NCBI GenBank assembly: GCA_034434335.1
Contig: DAOTZS010000139.1
Coordinates: 1 to 13,128 of the forward strand
DNA length: 13,128 nucleotides
From: DAOTZS01 sp034434335
GTDB lineage: Bacteria > Chloroflexota > Anaerolineae > CG2-30-64-16
Direction of reading: 5' to 3'
Positions 1 through 6,251 of this stretch are shown here, in pieces (positions within the stretch are counted from its first letter, which is position 1; the number at the start of each line of letters is the position of its first letter). The position numbers were made by a program, and so were the translations under genes. The notes beneath the pieces were generated by a model. That model made no database searches. It had not been told where the DNA came from and was given only the letters and a program-made list of their open reading frames with translations.

Positions 1-1
1 C

Positions 2-109
2 GCACCCCTGGAAGCGCCGGCCAAGGCCAAGGGCGCTGGCGGTGGCGGGGTGATCTTTGCTCCGGGCAAGGATGAACCACCCGGGGCCAGGCTGATCGGT
101 GAGGAGTAA
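2..109 (+). CDS. 3' end of an unidentified protein (partial)
   Basis: This is the last 35 codons of a gene that begins before the window. The frame starting at base 2 is open to a TAA at 107-109, while the other two forward frames hit stops by about base 77. Third positions are mostly G or C, as in the neighbouring genes. The visible tail is rich in Ala, Gly, Lys and Glu, contains a run of four glycines, and ends in IGEE. It looks like a flexible C-terminal extension rather than a folded domain, so no function can be named. The gap to the following TPR gene is only 27 bases, with a clear ribosome-binding site in it, so the two genes may be co-transcribed. Confidence 0.45.
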   Translation, partial: APLEAPAKAKGAGGGGVIFAPGKDEPPGARLIGEE

Positions 110-136
110 GCCCTCCGGCGGCCATGGAGTAGCCCG

Positions 137-772
137 ATGTCAACACCCGTAGACCCTGAGATCGCCCTGGCGACCGCGGCGCGCGGCCGTGCCCTGCTGG
201 CGGCCGGCCGGGATGCCGAGGCCCTGGAAGCGTTTCAGCGCGCCGCCTGGCTGGCTCCTGACGAACCGCGTATCCAGTGGGCACTGGCCAACACCCTCTG
301 GCGCCTGAACCGTGGCGCTGAAGCCGTACCCGTGTACGAGCGAGTTATCGAGTTGCTGCCAGGCGAGGCTGCCCCTCGTTGCAACCTGGCTGAGCTGTTG
401 GCCGTGCTCGGCCGCATCACCGATGCTCGCCTCCAGATCGCCGCGGCGCGAGCGCTGGCCCCTGATGACCCGCATCTCCATTTTGCAGAGGCGGTTGTGC
501 GCCTGGCGCAGCGCCGGCGGGCAGCGGCCGAAGAGTCAGCCCGCCAGGCCGTGGCCAGCGGCATCCTGCCCAAATTCGCCTACCTTAGCCTGGGGCACGC
601 CCTGCTGGCTCAGGGCCGCTCCGCCGAAGCCCTGGCCGCCTATCGCCAATCCCGGCAACATTGCAACCCGGAAGACCTGGCCTTCATGCGCCAGGACCTG
701 CAGTGGCTGGCCTCCGTCTACCCTGACCTGCCGGGCGAGCCCTACCAGGAGGCGCTGGCTATCTTTACATGA
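137..772 (+). CDS. Tetratricopeptide-repeat (TPR) protein
   Basis: This 211-residue protein is built almost entirely of TPR helices. Repeat units can be seen near residues 8-41 (with LLAAGRDAEALEAFQRA), 45-78 (LWRLNRGAEAVPVYERV), 79-112, and most clearly 146-179 (LGHALLAQGRSAEALAAYRQ). The small-small-aromatic spacing and the Pro at helix ends are typical. No signal peptide or membrane segment is visible, so it is probably cytoplasmic. TPR proteins are protein-protein scaffolds, and the partner cannot be told from sequence. The ATG at 137 is supported by GGAG at 126-129, seven bases upstream. The acylase gene follows after 70 bases on the same strand, so a functional link is possible but unproven. 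Conserved hypothetical TPR protein is the safest name. Confidence 0.85.
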   Translation: MSTPVDPEIALATAARGRALLAAGRDAEALEAFQRAAWLAPDEPRIQWALANTLWRLNRGAEAVPVYERVIELLPGEAAPRCNLAELLAVLGRITDARLQIAAARALAPDDPHLHFAEAVVRLAQRRRAAAEESARQAVASGILPKFAYLSLGHALLAQGRSAEALAAYRQSRQHCNPEDLAFMRQDLQWLASVYPDLPGEPYQEALAIFT

Positions 773-836
773 TCTCCCCGCTCTCAGGCTTCACGCCCTG
801 GAGCAGCGTCGAGATCCCACATCACCACTGGGGAGA
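773..836 (+). promoter_or_regulatory. Stem-loop able to hide the acylase ribosome-binding site
   Basis: TCTCCCC at 773-779, directly after the TPR stop codon, is a perfect complement of GGGGAGA at 830-836. The latter contains the only good Shine-Dalgarno sequence for the ATG at 843. Nested inside, GCTCTCAGG (780-788) pairs with CCTGGAGC (797-804) as eight base pairs with one bulged T and an 8-base loop. The two stems could stack. There is no T-tract after the inner hairpin, so a standard intrinsic terminator is not supported. Either translational control of the acylase or a simple transcript-end structure for the TPR gene is possible. No convincing promoter was seen in this 70-base spacer. 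Confidence 0.35.
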
Positions 837-842
837 CATGAC

Positions 843-3278
843 ATGTCCATCTTTCAAACCCTCTTCACGAGCATCCTGCAGATCGGCCTGAAGCAGCTTA
901 GCCGCAGCCGACTCCCACAGATCACTGGCAGGCTACGGCTGCCGGGCCTGAACAGCCCGGTCGAAATCCTGCGTGATAGATGGGGCGTTCCCCATATCTA
1001 CGCCTCCAACCTGCACGATCTCCTTTTTGCTCAGGGCTTTGTGCATGCCCAGGATCGCCTGTGGCAGATGGACTTTCAGCGCCGGGTGGCAGCCGGCCGG
1101 CTGGCCGAGGTGCTGGGCCCAGAAGCCGTGCCCGTGGACCGGTGGCTGCGCATCCTTGGCCTGCGCCGCGCAGCAGAACGGGACGAGGCAATGCTTGATC
1201 CTCAAACGCGGGAGTTGCTGGAGGCTTACTGTGCCGGGGTCAACGCTCAAATCGCCAAGGGCCCCTTGCCGATCGAATTCACCCTTTTGCATTATCGGCC
1301 CGCGCCGTGGACGCCAGCCGATACCCTCTCATGGGCCAAGATGATCGGCTGGGGGCTCTCCATCAACTGGGAGACCGAACTGCTGCGGGCGCAACTGATT
1401 GCCAGGCTCGGACCCGCGCGCGCGGCCGAACTGGAGCCTGTCTACCCTCCGCAACCGCTCACCATCGTACCACCTGGGGTTAACTACAGTCCCGCGCTGG
1501 GCCGCTCGGCGCTGGAGCGGGCCGCGGCCAGCCGGCCATTCATGGGCCCTCCACCCGCAGCCGGGCTGGGGAGCAACAACTGGGCCGTGGCCGGCTGGCG
1601 TACAACCAGCGGCAAGCCGCTCCTGGCCAACGACATGCACCTGCCCATCAATATCCCCTCGATCTGGTATGAGAACCACCTGGTCGAGCGGGAAGCCCCA
1701 GCCGGGGAAGAGGTCTGGCACGTCACCGGCGTCACCTTCCCCGGCACCCCTGGTGTGATCGCCGGCCACAACGGCCATGTGGCCTGGGGGTTCACCAACG
1801 GCTTCCCCGATGTGCAGGACTTATATATGGAGCACCTGCGCCGCACAGAGGATGGCCGCGTGCAGTACGAATACCGCGGCGAGTGGCTGGATGCCGAGGT
1901 ATATCGTGAAGAGATCCGGGTACGGGGCGAGAAAACTGTGGTCCAGGAAGTGATCGTCACCCGCCATGGGCCGATCATCAATGAGCTGGCACCAGAACTG
2001 GCCGGCGAGACACCCCTGGCGCTGCGCTGGACCGGCCTGGAGCCAGACACAGCGGTGCAGGTCCTGTTAGCCATCAATAAGGCCCACAACTGTCGGGAGT
2101 TCCATGAGGCCCTGCGCTACTGGACAACTCCCGTACAGAATGTGGTCTATGCCGATGTAGAAGGAACGATTGCCTATAGCCTCGCTGGCAAGATACCGAT
2201 CCGGGCGCGGGGGGATGGCCAGGTACCCGTGCCCGGCTGGACGGGGGAGTACGAGTGGGTCGGTTATATACCGTTCGAGGAGCTGCCCCATTTCGAGAAC
2301 CCGCCCCAGGGTTATATCGCCACGGCCAACAACCCGGTGGTCGGTGACGATTACCCCTATTTCATCAGCCGGGAATACTGTACCCTCGACCGCGCCCAGC
2401 GCATTTGCGAGCTGCTCGAAGCGCAGCCGGTGCTGGACCTGAACTACATGTGCCGCATGCAGTTCGACCAGGTCTCACCCACCGCGCGCAGGATCGCCGG
2501 CCACCTGAGCCGGCTCACGGCAAGCGATCCTGATCTGAAGGCGGTCGTGGAGATGATGACGCACTGGGATGGCCAGCTGGCAGCCGACAGCCCCGCCGCG
2601 GCCGTGCATGAAATCTTCATGCGCCGGCTGATCATGTTGCTGCTGCGCGATAAGCTGGGAGAGCTGCCCCCAGGCTCAGGCCGGCCACTGGTTGAGCGCT
2701 ATGCCGGCCATGGCCCTACGCCCATGATCGCGGAGGCGAGCTTCTTCAGCCAACGGGCGTGGGAGTGGGTGCAAAGCGTGCTGGAGCAGCCCGAGTCGCC
2801 CTGGTTTGATCTCGGCCATGGGGAAAGCAGGGAGGACGTACTGCGGATGGCGCTGGAGGAGACGATAGCCTATCTGCGCAAGGTGCTGGGACCGCCATCT
2901 GAGTGGGCATGGGGTAAGCTCCACACCCTCAACTGCCGCCACACCCTTGGCCGCGGCCCAGCTCTGGCCCGGCTGCTCAACCGTGGACCGTATCCTATGG
3001 GGGGCGATACAACCACCATTTGGGCCACCGGCGCAAACTGCGAAGGCCCGGATGGGCCAGGCACAGTAGGGCCCCCCTTCCGCTTCGTCGCCGACCTCAG
3101 CGATTTGCCTCATAGCCTGGCATTGCTGGCGCCTGGACAGTCGGGCCACCCTGCCAGCCCGCACTACGACGACCAGCTCCAGGCCTGGTTCAGGGCGGGC
3201 TACCATCCAATGCTCTACCAGCGCGAAGAAGTGGAGGAAAGCACGGTAGCCAGACTGGAGCTGGTGCCAGCAAACTGA
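843..3278 (+). CDS. Penicillin acylase family protein (peptidase S45, Ntn-hydrolase)
   Basis: This 811-residue enzyme belongs to the self-cleaving N-terminal-nucleophile amidases that hydrolyse side-chain amides (penicillins, acyl-homoserine lactones and related acyl amides). The alpha-chain hallmarks are RDRWGVPHIYA at residues 44-54 and AQGFVHAQDRLWQMDF at 63-78. The nucleophile is Ser244 in GLGSNNWAVAG, where autocleavage would give the beta chain. GHNGHVAWGFTNGF (308-321) forms the oxyanion-hole region, and Asn497 in TANNPV fits the conserved catalytic Asn (beta 254, close to beta 241 of E. coli penicillin G acylase). The frame is open upstream to 312, but the ATG at 843 has GGGAG at 831-835 seven bases before it, and the earlier part overlaps the TPR gene. 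An obvious cleavable signal peptide is missing, which is unusual for the family. The natural substrate cannot be predicted. Confidence 0.92.
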   Translation: MSIFQTLFTSILQIGLKQLSRSRLPQITGRLRLPGLNSPVEILRDRWGVPHIYASNLHDLLFAQGFVHAQDRLWQMDFQRRVAAGRLAEVLGPEAVPVDRWLRILGLRRAAERDEAMLDPQTRELLEAYCAGVNAQIAKGPLPIEFTLLHYRPAPWTPADTLSWAKMIGWGLSINWETELLRAQLIARLGPARAAELEPVYPPQPLTIVPPGVNYSPALGRSALERAAASRPFMGPPPAAGLGSNNWAVAGWRTTSGKPLLANDMHLPINIPSIWYENHLVEREAPAGEEVWHVTGVTFPGTPGVIAGHNGHVAWGFTNGFPDVQDLYMEHLRRTEDGRVQYEYRGEWLDAEVYREEIRVRGEKTVVQEVIVTRHGPIINELAPELAGETPLALRWTGLEPDTAVQVLLAINKAHNCREFHEALRYWTTPVQNVVYADVEGTIAYSLAGKIPIRARGDGQVPVPGWTGEYEWVGYIPFEELPHFENPPQGYIATANNPVVGDDYPYFISREYCTLDRAQRICELLEAQPVLDLNYMCRMQFDQVSPTARRIAGHLSRLTASDPDLKAVVEMMTHWDGQLAADSPAAAVHEIFMRRLIMLLLRDKLGELPPGSGRPLVERYAGHGPTPMIAEASFFSQRAWEWVQSVLEQPESPWFDLGHGESREDVLRMALEETIAYLRKVLGPPSEWAWGKLHTLNCRHTLGRGPALARLLNRGPYPMGGDTTTIWATGANCEGPDGPGTVGPPFRFVADLSDLPHSLALLAPGQSGHPASPHYDDQLQAWFRAGYHPMLYQREEVEESTVARLELVPAN

Positions 3279-3280
3279 CC

Positions 3281-3305
3281 GGCGCAGGGGTGCTGTCCCT
3301 GCGCC
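3281..3305. terminator. Hairpin between convergent genes, probable bidirectional terminator
   Basis: GGCGCAGGG (3281-3289) and CCCTGCGCC (3297-3305) form a perfect 9-bp stem with a 7-base loop. The hairpin begins two bases after the acylase stop codon and lies 18 bases beyond the stop of the facing ctaB gene. No U-tract follows on either strand, so it is not a canonical intrinsic terminator. Its position in the only convergent junction of the window still makes a role in ending or protecting both transcripts likely. Confidence 0.6.
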
Positions 3306-3323
3306 AGATCATCTACAGTCCTA

Positions 3324-4211
3324 TCACCCCTTTGCCACGACCCCTACCATAAGGAGCAACGACGAGGCTACCATGTAAAGCGAGGCGGCCTTGAACAGCA
3401 ACCAGTTGCGTCGCTCAGTAGGACGAGCCAGTTGCAGGAGTGCCAACCCGAACATCCCCAGGCCCATCCCCAAGAGGAGCACCAGAGCTATCGCATGTAC
3501 CTGCAACAGGATAGCACAAGCCGTCAGGGCCAGCGTGTTCAGCAGATTGGCTCCGGCAATGACCAGCCGCGTTGCATGCGAGCCATAGACGTTAGGCCAA
3601 ACCGGCACCCCAGCCCGCTGGTAGTCATCCGCGTAGTGCAGCGCCAGGGTCAGGATGTGAGAGGGTATCCACAACAGGATCGAGCTGGCCAGCAACAGCC
3701 CTACCAGGTCCACTCGCCCCAGCCCGAGCACCCGTCCGGCCAGCGCTGGCATCCCGCCGGCCACGCCGCCGAAGACGATAGAGAGCGCCGTACGCCGTTT
3801 AAGCCAGGCGGTGTAGACCACCAGATCGCAAACGAAACCCAACGCTACAACCACTCCAAAAGACAAATCCAGGTCAAAGGAGAGGGCCAGCCCACCTGCC
3901 GAGAGCACAGCTCCGAAGATCCCTGCACCTAGTGGCTGTATGCGGCCAGCCGGCAGCGGCCGGCTGGCCGTACGCATCATCCGCGTATCAATGTCCCTAT
4001 CCAACAGCATGTTAAGCACGGTGCAGCCACTGATCGAGAGCAGCAGCCCGGCAAACATCCTGCTTGCCTCGAGCGGATCAAAGGGCAATCCACGAGTAAG
4101 GACGTAGGCAAAAAAGCCCGTGATGGTGAGCAACGCAGTTTGCCGCATCTTGGTCAAGGCCAGGAAATCCGCTAACCTGGCCCATGAGACGCGCTGTAGT
4201 GCTTCTACCAC
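3324..4211 (-). CDS. ctaB: UbiA-family prenyltransferase, probable heme o synthase (protoheme IX farnesyltransferase)
   Basis: This membrane prenyltransferase of 295 residues has about nine hydrophobic segments. Heme o synthases add a farnesyl group to heme b, giving heme o for terminal oxidases. The first Asp-rich motif is NMLLDRDIDTRMMRTASRPL (from residue 67; Asp71, 73 and 75), and the M-R-T-x-x-R-P-L ending is typical of CtaB. YTAWLKRRTALSIVFGG (133-149) is also CtaB-like. The second polar motif is HYADDYQRAGVP (192-203). The usual TPPHFWALA is here IPSHILTLA, keeping the Pro and His. The GTG at 4211 is chosen because GGGAGGT (4222-4216) lies five bases upstream. A GTG at 4232 that overlaps the etfA stop as GTGA would add seven residues but has no ribosome-binding site. 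It is the third gene after etfB and etfA. Another UbiA prenyltransferase is the main alternative. Confidence 0.8.
   Translation of the reverse strand: MVEALQRVSWARLADFLALTKMRQTALLTITGFFAYVLTRGLPFDPLEASRMFAGLLLSISGCTVLNMLLDRDIDTRMMRTASRPLPAGRIQPLGAGIFGAVLSAGGLALSFDLDLSFGVVVALGFVCDLVVYTAWLKRRTALSIVFGGVAGGMPALAGRVLGLGRVDLVGLLLASSILLWIPSHILTLALHYADDYQRAGVPVWPNVYGSHATRLVIAGANLLNTLALTACAILLQVHAIALVLLLGMGLGMFGLALLQLARPTERRNWLLFKAASLYMVASSLLLMVGVVAKG
3943..3970. repeat. Perfect 11-bp inverted repeat inside ctaB
   Basis: CGGCCAGCCGG (3943-3953) and CCGGCTGGCCG (3960-3970) form a perfect 11-bp stem with a 6-base loop. The repeat encodes the conserved motif A-S-R-P-L-P-A-G-R next to the Asp-rich site, so coding constraint in GC-rich DNA is the simplest explanation. 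Confidence 0.5.
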
Positions 4212-4215
4212 TCCT

Positions 4216-4222
4216 ACCTCCC
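4216..4222 (-). promoter_or_regulatory. Shine-Dalgarno sequence deciding the ctaB start
   Basis: On the minus strand GGGAGGT (4222 down to 4216) sits five bases before the GTG at 4211-4209. Nothing similar precedes the alternative GTG at 4232-4230. This favours the 295-residue form of the protein and leaves a 17-base gap after the etfA stop. Confidence 0.65.
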
Positions 4223-4228
4223 GAACAC

Positions 4229-5215
4229 TCACGCCCGGGCAAGACGGGCGCGAAAAGCTTCCCTCAGAGCTGGCACCACCTCGAAAAGATCGCCCACGAT
4301 CCCATACTGCGCCACATTGAAGATGGGCGCGTCCCGGTCCTTGTTCACGGCCACAATTACTTTGGCATTGCTCATGCCGGCCAGATGTTGGATGGCACCG
4401 GAAATACCGCAGGCGATATACAGGTCGGGCCGTACTACCTTTCCCGTCTGGCCGATTTGGTGAGGATAAGGGATCCAGCCTGCGTCCACGGCGGCCCGCG
4501 ATGCGCCCACTGCACCGCCCAGGACCTGCGCCAGCTCACGCAGAGGCGCAAAGCCCTCGGGCCCTTTGACCCCACGGCCGCCGGCGACAATGATGCTGGC
4601 ATTCTCCACCGCTACCTCGCCCATCTGCGTGGCCTCGAAGCCCAGCACTTCCTCCCATTCCTCCAGGCCGGCCAGCTCCACGGCCAACAGCCTGATCTCC
4701 CCCCGCCGTGCCGGGTCTTTGCCCGGCAAAGGAAAACTGCGGCTGCGCACGGTAGCCATCTGTGGTCGGCCGGAGAAGATCACCGTAGTGATAATATTGC
4801 CAGAGAAAACGGGGCGATCAGCCAGCAGGTTGCCAGCACCGTCCAGGCTCAACCCCTGACAATCGGCTGCCAGGCCGATGTTCAGCTCGCAGGCGGTCAA
4901 GGCGGCCACATCGCGCGCGCCAGCCGTGGCCGGGCACAAGATGATGCTTGGGGAAGCAGCAGCGATAGCTGCCTTGAAAGCCGCGGCATAAGCATGAGCC
5001 CGGAAGTCGGCCAAGGCCGGCTGGTCGGCTATCAATACTGTGTCGGCACCATAGCTGATCGCCTCCTCGGCCAGGGACGTGATCTGATGCCCGACCGCAG
5101 TGGCAACCACAGGCACACCCAGTTCATCAGCCATGGCGCGCGCTTTACCCAGCACCTCCCAAGAGGCAGGTTTGGCATTACCCCGAAAATGATCCACATA
5201 CACCAAGATACTCAT
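4229..5215 (-). CDS. etfA: Electron transfer flavoprotein, alpha subunit
   Basis: The 328-residue protein is the large, FAD-binding subunit of the ETF heterodimer, which accepts electrons from flavin dehydrogenases and passes them on, usually to ETF:quinone oxidoreductase. The C-terminal FAD domain is complete: GGRGV (212-216), GASRAAVDAGW (237-247), PHQIGQTGK (251-259), CGISGAIQHLAGM (269-281), NKDRDAPIF (291-299) and GDLFEVVP (308-315). Arg240, Thr258, Gln276 and His277 correspond to known FAD contacts. The N-terminal domain begins MSILVYVDH, as is usual for the family. The ATG at 5215 is preceded by AAGGAG, though the 12-base gap to the start codon is long. etfB ends 33 bases upstream and ctaB begins 17 bases downstream. 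Neither ETF:quinone oxidoreductase nor acyl-CoA dehydrogenase is in the window. Confidence 0.96.
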   Translation of the reverse strand: MSILVYVDHFRGNAKPASWEVLGKARAMADELGVPVVATAVGHQITSLAEEAISYGADTVLIADQPALADFRAHAYAAAFKAAIAAASPSIILCPATAGARDVAALTACELNIGLAADCQGLSLDGAGNLLADRPVFSGNIITTVIFSGRPQMATVRSRSFPLPGKDPARRGEIRLLAVELAGLEEWEEVLGFEATQMGEVAVENASIIVAGGRGVKGPEGFAPLRELAQVLGGAVGASRAAVDAGWIPYPHQIGQTGKVVRPDLYIACGISGAIQHLAGMSNAKVIVAVNKDRDAPIFNVAQYGIVGDLFEVVPALREAFRARLARA

Positions 5216-5248
5216 GGTAGCTGTAAACTCCTTCCCCGCTCTGGCAGC

Positions 5249-6046
5249 TCAGATCACCTTCTCGGCGATCAGCTTCTCCACCAGAGCAGCAGCTTGCTCG
5301 GCAACGGTCGCCCCGGTGATAAATTCGCACTTGCCCATGCGCGCAGGAGGTTTGCGCAGATCAGTCCAACGGAGCAAAGCGGCCCCCTCACCGACCTTGC
5401 TGCGATCAAGACCCTCCAGGTCGTCGCCTGTGATGACCGGGTATTGCATGCGAGAGGCTCTGCGGACCCCCATGAAGTTGGGGTAACGCGGCTCATTGAT
5501 CTCCTTGCTCACCGCCATCACTGCCGGCAGCTTCACTCGCACGGTTTGCATCCCTTCGTCCAGGGCCCGGCACACCGTAACTGTGCCATTACTTATGTCT
5601 ACCACCTTGGCGACCTGGGACACGAAAGGCACGCCCAACTTGACAGCGAGGCCAGCAGGCACCAGGCCGCTATTGCCGTCTACCGACTGCCGGCCGGTAA
5701 GGATCAGGTCGTAGTGGCCCAGCTTTCTGATGGCCGCGGCCAGGATCTCCGCCGTAGCCCAGGCATCACTGCCGACAAAGGCTGGGTCGGAGACCAGAAG
5801 CGCTTGCTCAATACCCATGGCTATGGCGCGTTTCAGGGCCTCGACAGCCTCCTTTTCCCCAAGGGTGATCACTGTAGTCTCGCCTCCAAAACGCTCCTGG
5901 AGCCGGAGGGCTTCCTCCACAGCAAACTCGTCCCAGGGATTCAGGACCATCGTTACCCCCAGGTCGCCTGAACCGACAGCTTCAGGCCGGATCTCGTTCA
6001 ACTCTTCAGTATCGGGAGTCAGCTTGGCACAGACGATGTATTTCAC
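5249..6046 (-). CDS. etfB: Electron transfer flavoprotein, beta subunit
   Basis: This 265-residue small ETF subunit pairs with EtfA and normally binds AMP, or a second FAD in bifurcating forms. Family signatures are the N-terminal strand KYIVCAKLTPDTEE (2-15), NPWDEFAVEEALRL (36-49), GRQSVDGNSGLVPAGLA (118-134) and EPRYPNFMGVRRA (185-197), the last being the docking-loop region. The nucleotide loop is unusual: the common DGDTxQVGP is replaced by DGNSGLVPAG. The GTG at 6046 is chosen because GGAGGTT (6059-6053) lies six bases upstream and the protein then starts exactly like its relatives. The ATG at 6061 would add five residues but has no ribosome-binding site. It is the first gene of the etfB-etfA-ctaB group behind a promoter at 6238-6210. 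Whether it is canonical or bifurcating cannot be settled by eye. Confidence 0.95.
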   Translation of the reverse strand: MKYIVCAKLTPDTEELNEIRPEAVGSGDLGVTMVLNPWDEFAVEEALRLQERFGGETTVITLGEKEAVEALKRAIAMGIEQALLVSDPAFVGSDAWATAEILAAAIRKLGHYDLILTGRQSVDGNSGLVPAGLAVKLGVPFVSQVAKVVDISNGTVTVCRALDEGMQTVRVKLPAVMAVSKEINEPRYPNFMGVRRASRMQYPVITGDDLEGLDRSKVGEGAALLRWTDLRKPPARMGKCEFITGATVAEQAAALVEKLIAEKVI

Positions 6047-6174
6047 ACCCGTAACCTCCATGGTAGATCATTAGGTGCCGGCACCGCACTTCCTGGCGCG
6101 GTGTCGGGTAAAGCAAGCCCCCCTTCCCTACCCCGCTTGCCTGTGGAGAGTTCTTCCTCTGCAATTCGGAACAT
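6043..6174 (-). CDS. Possible small upstream ORF in the etfB leader (doubtful)
   Basis: Within the leader an ATG at 6174 opens a 43-codon frame (MFRIAEEELSTGKRGREGG at its start) that ends with a TGA at 6045-6043. That stop overlaps the etfB GTG as GTGA, the usual geometry of translational coupling. No Shine-Dalgarno sequence precedes this ATG, and the peptide resembles nothing recognised. It could be a chance open frame in GC-rich DNA. Confidence 0.2.
   Translation of the reverse strand: MFRIAEEELSTGKRGREGGLALPDTAPGSAVPAPNDLPWRLRV
6053..6059 (-). promoter_or_regulatory. Shine-Dalgarno sequence deciding the etfB start
   Basis: On the minus strand GGAGGTT (6059 down to 6053) is followed by six bases and then the GTG at 6046. 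It overlaps the alternative ATG at 6061-6059, which makes that ATG an unlikely start. The shorter product begins MKYIVCAK, matching EtfB family N-termini. Confidence 0.75.
6074..6103. promoter_or_regulatory. 12-bp palindrome overlapping a competing hairpin in the etfB leader
   Basis: GGTGCCGGCACC at 6074-6085 is a perfect 12-bp palindrome, 15 bases upstream of the etfB Shine-Dalgarno sequence in the minus-strand message. Its right half overlaps CACCGC (6082-6087), which can instead pair with GCGGTG (6098-6103) across a 10-base loop. It may be an operator for a dimeric regulator or a structural element of the leader. High GC content makes chance palindromes fairly common. Confidence 0.3.
6113..6140 (-). 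promoter_or_regulatory. Leader hairpin with a G-rich loop
   Basis: GCAAGC (6113-6118) and GCTTGC (6135-6140) form a perfect 6-bp stem around a 16-base loop. In the minus-strand transcript the loop reads as three G-runs (GGGG, GGG and GGGGG) separated by TA and AA. This could form a two-layer G-quadruplex or simply a stable hairpin between the predicted transcription start and the etfB ribosome-binding site. No T-tract follows, so a terminator is not supported. Confidence 0.35.
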
Positions 6175-6209
6175 CCTGAGGAAAGGCCAGGAAGGGGCAC
6201 TGGCGCGGG

Positions 6210-6238
6210 AGTATACCATAGGCTCCCATTCCGGCCAA
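6210..6238 (-). promoter_or_regulatory. Sigma70-like promoter for the etfB-etfA-ctaB group
   Basis: On the minus strand TTGGCC (6238-6233, four of six matches to the -35 consensus) and TATACT (6215-6210, five of six matches to the -10) are separated by exactly 17 bases. The predicted start is near 6203, giving a leader of about 157 bases before etfB. The -35 box begins only 14 bases after the stop codon of the membrane glycosyltransferase gene upstream. Read-through from that gene may add to etf expression. Confidence 0.6.
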
Positions 6239-6251
6239 AGCTGGCCCACAA

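Noticed and set aside
124..132. Two-codon mini-ORF (ATG GAG TAG) overlapping the ribosome-binding site of the TPR gene
   Set aside because: It has no suitably spaced Shine-Dalgarno sequence of its own and such triplets occur by chance.
312..842. Upstream extension of the acylase frame
   Set aside because: It overlaps the TPR gene in another frame, has Trp/Pro/Arg-rich shadow composition, and the ATG at 843 has a proper ribosome-binding site and gives a family-like N-terminus.
4184..5971. A 595-codon open frame on the plus strand, antisense to etfA and etfB
   Set aside because: It lies opposite two unmistakable ETF genes, its product has no recognisable domain and is rich in His, Gln and Arg, and long antisense frames are expected in GC-rich coding DNA.
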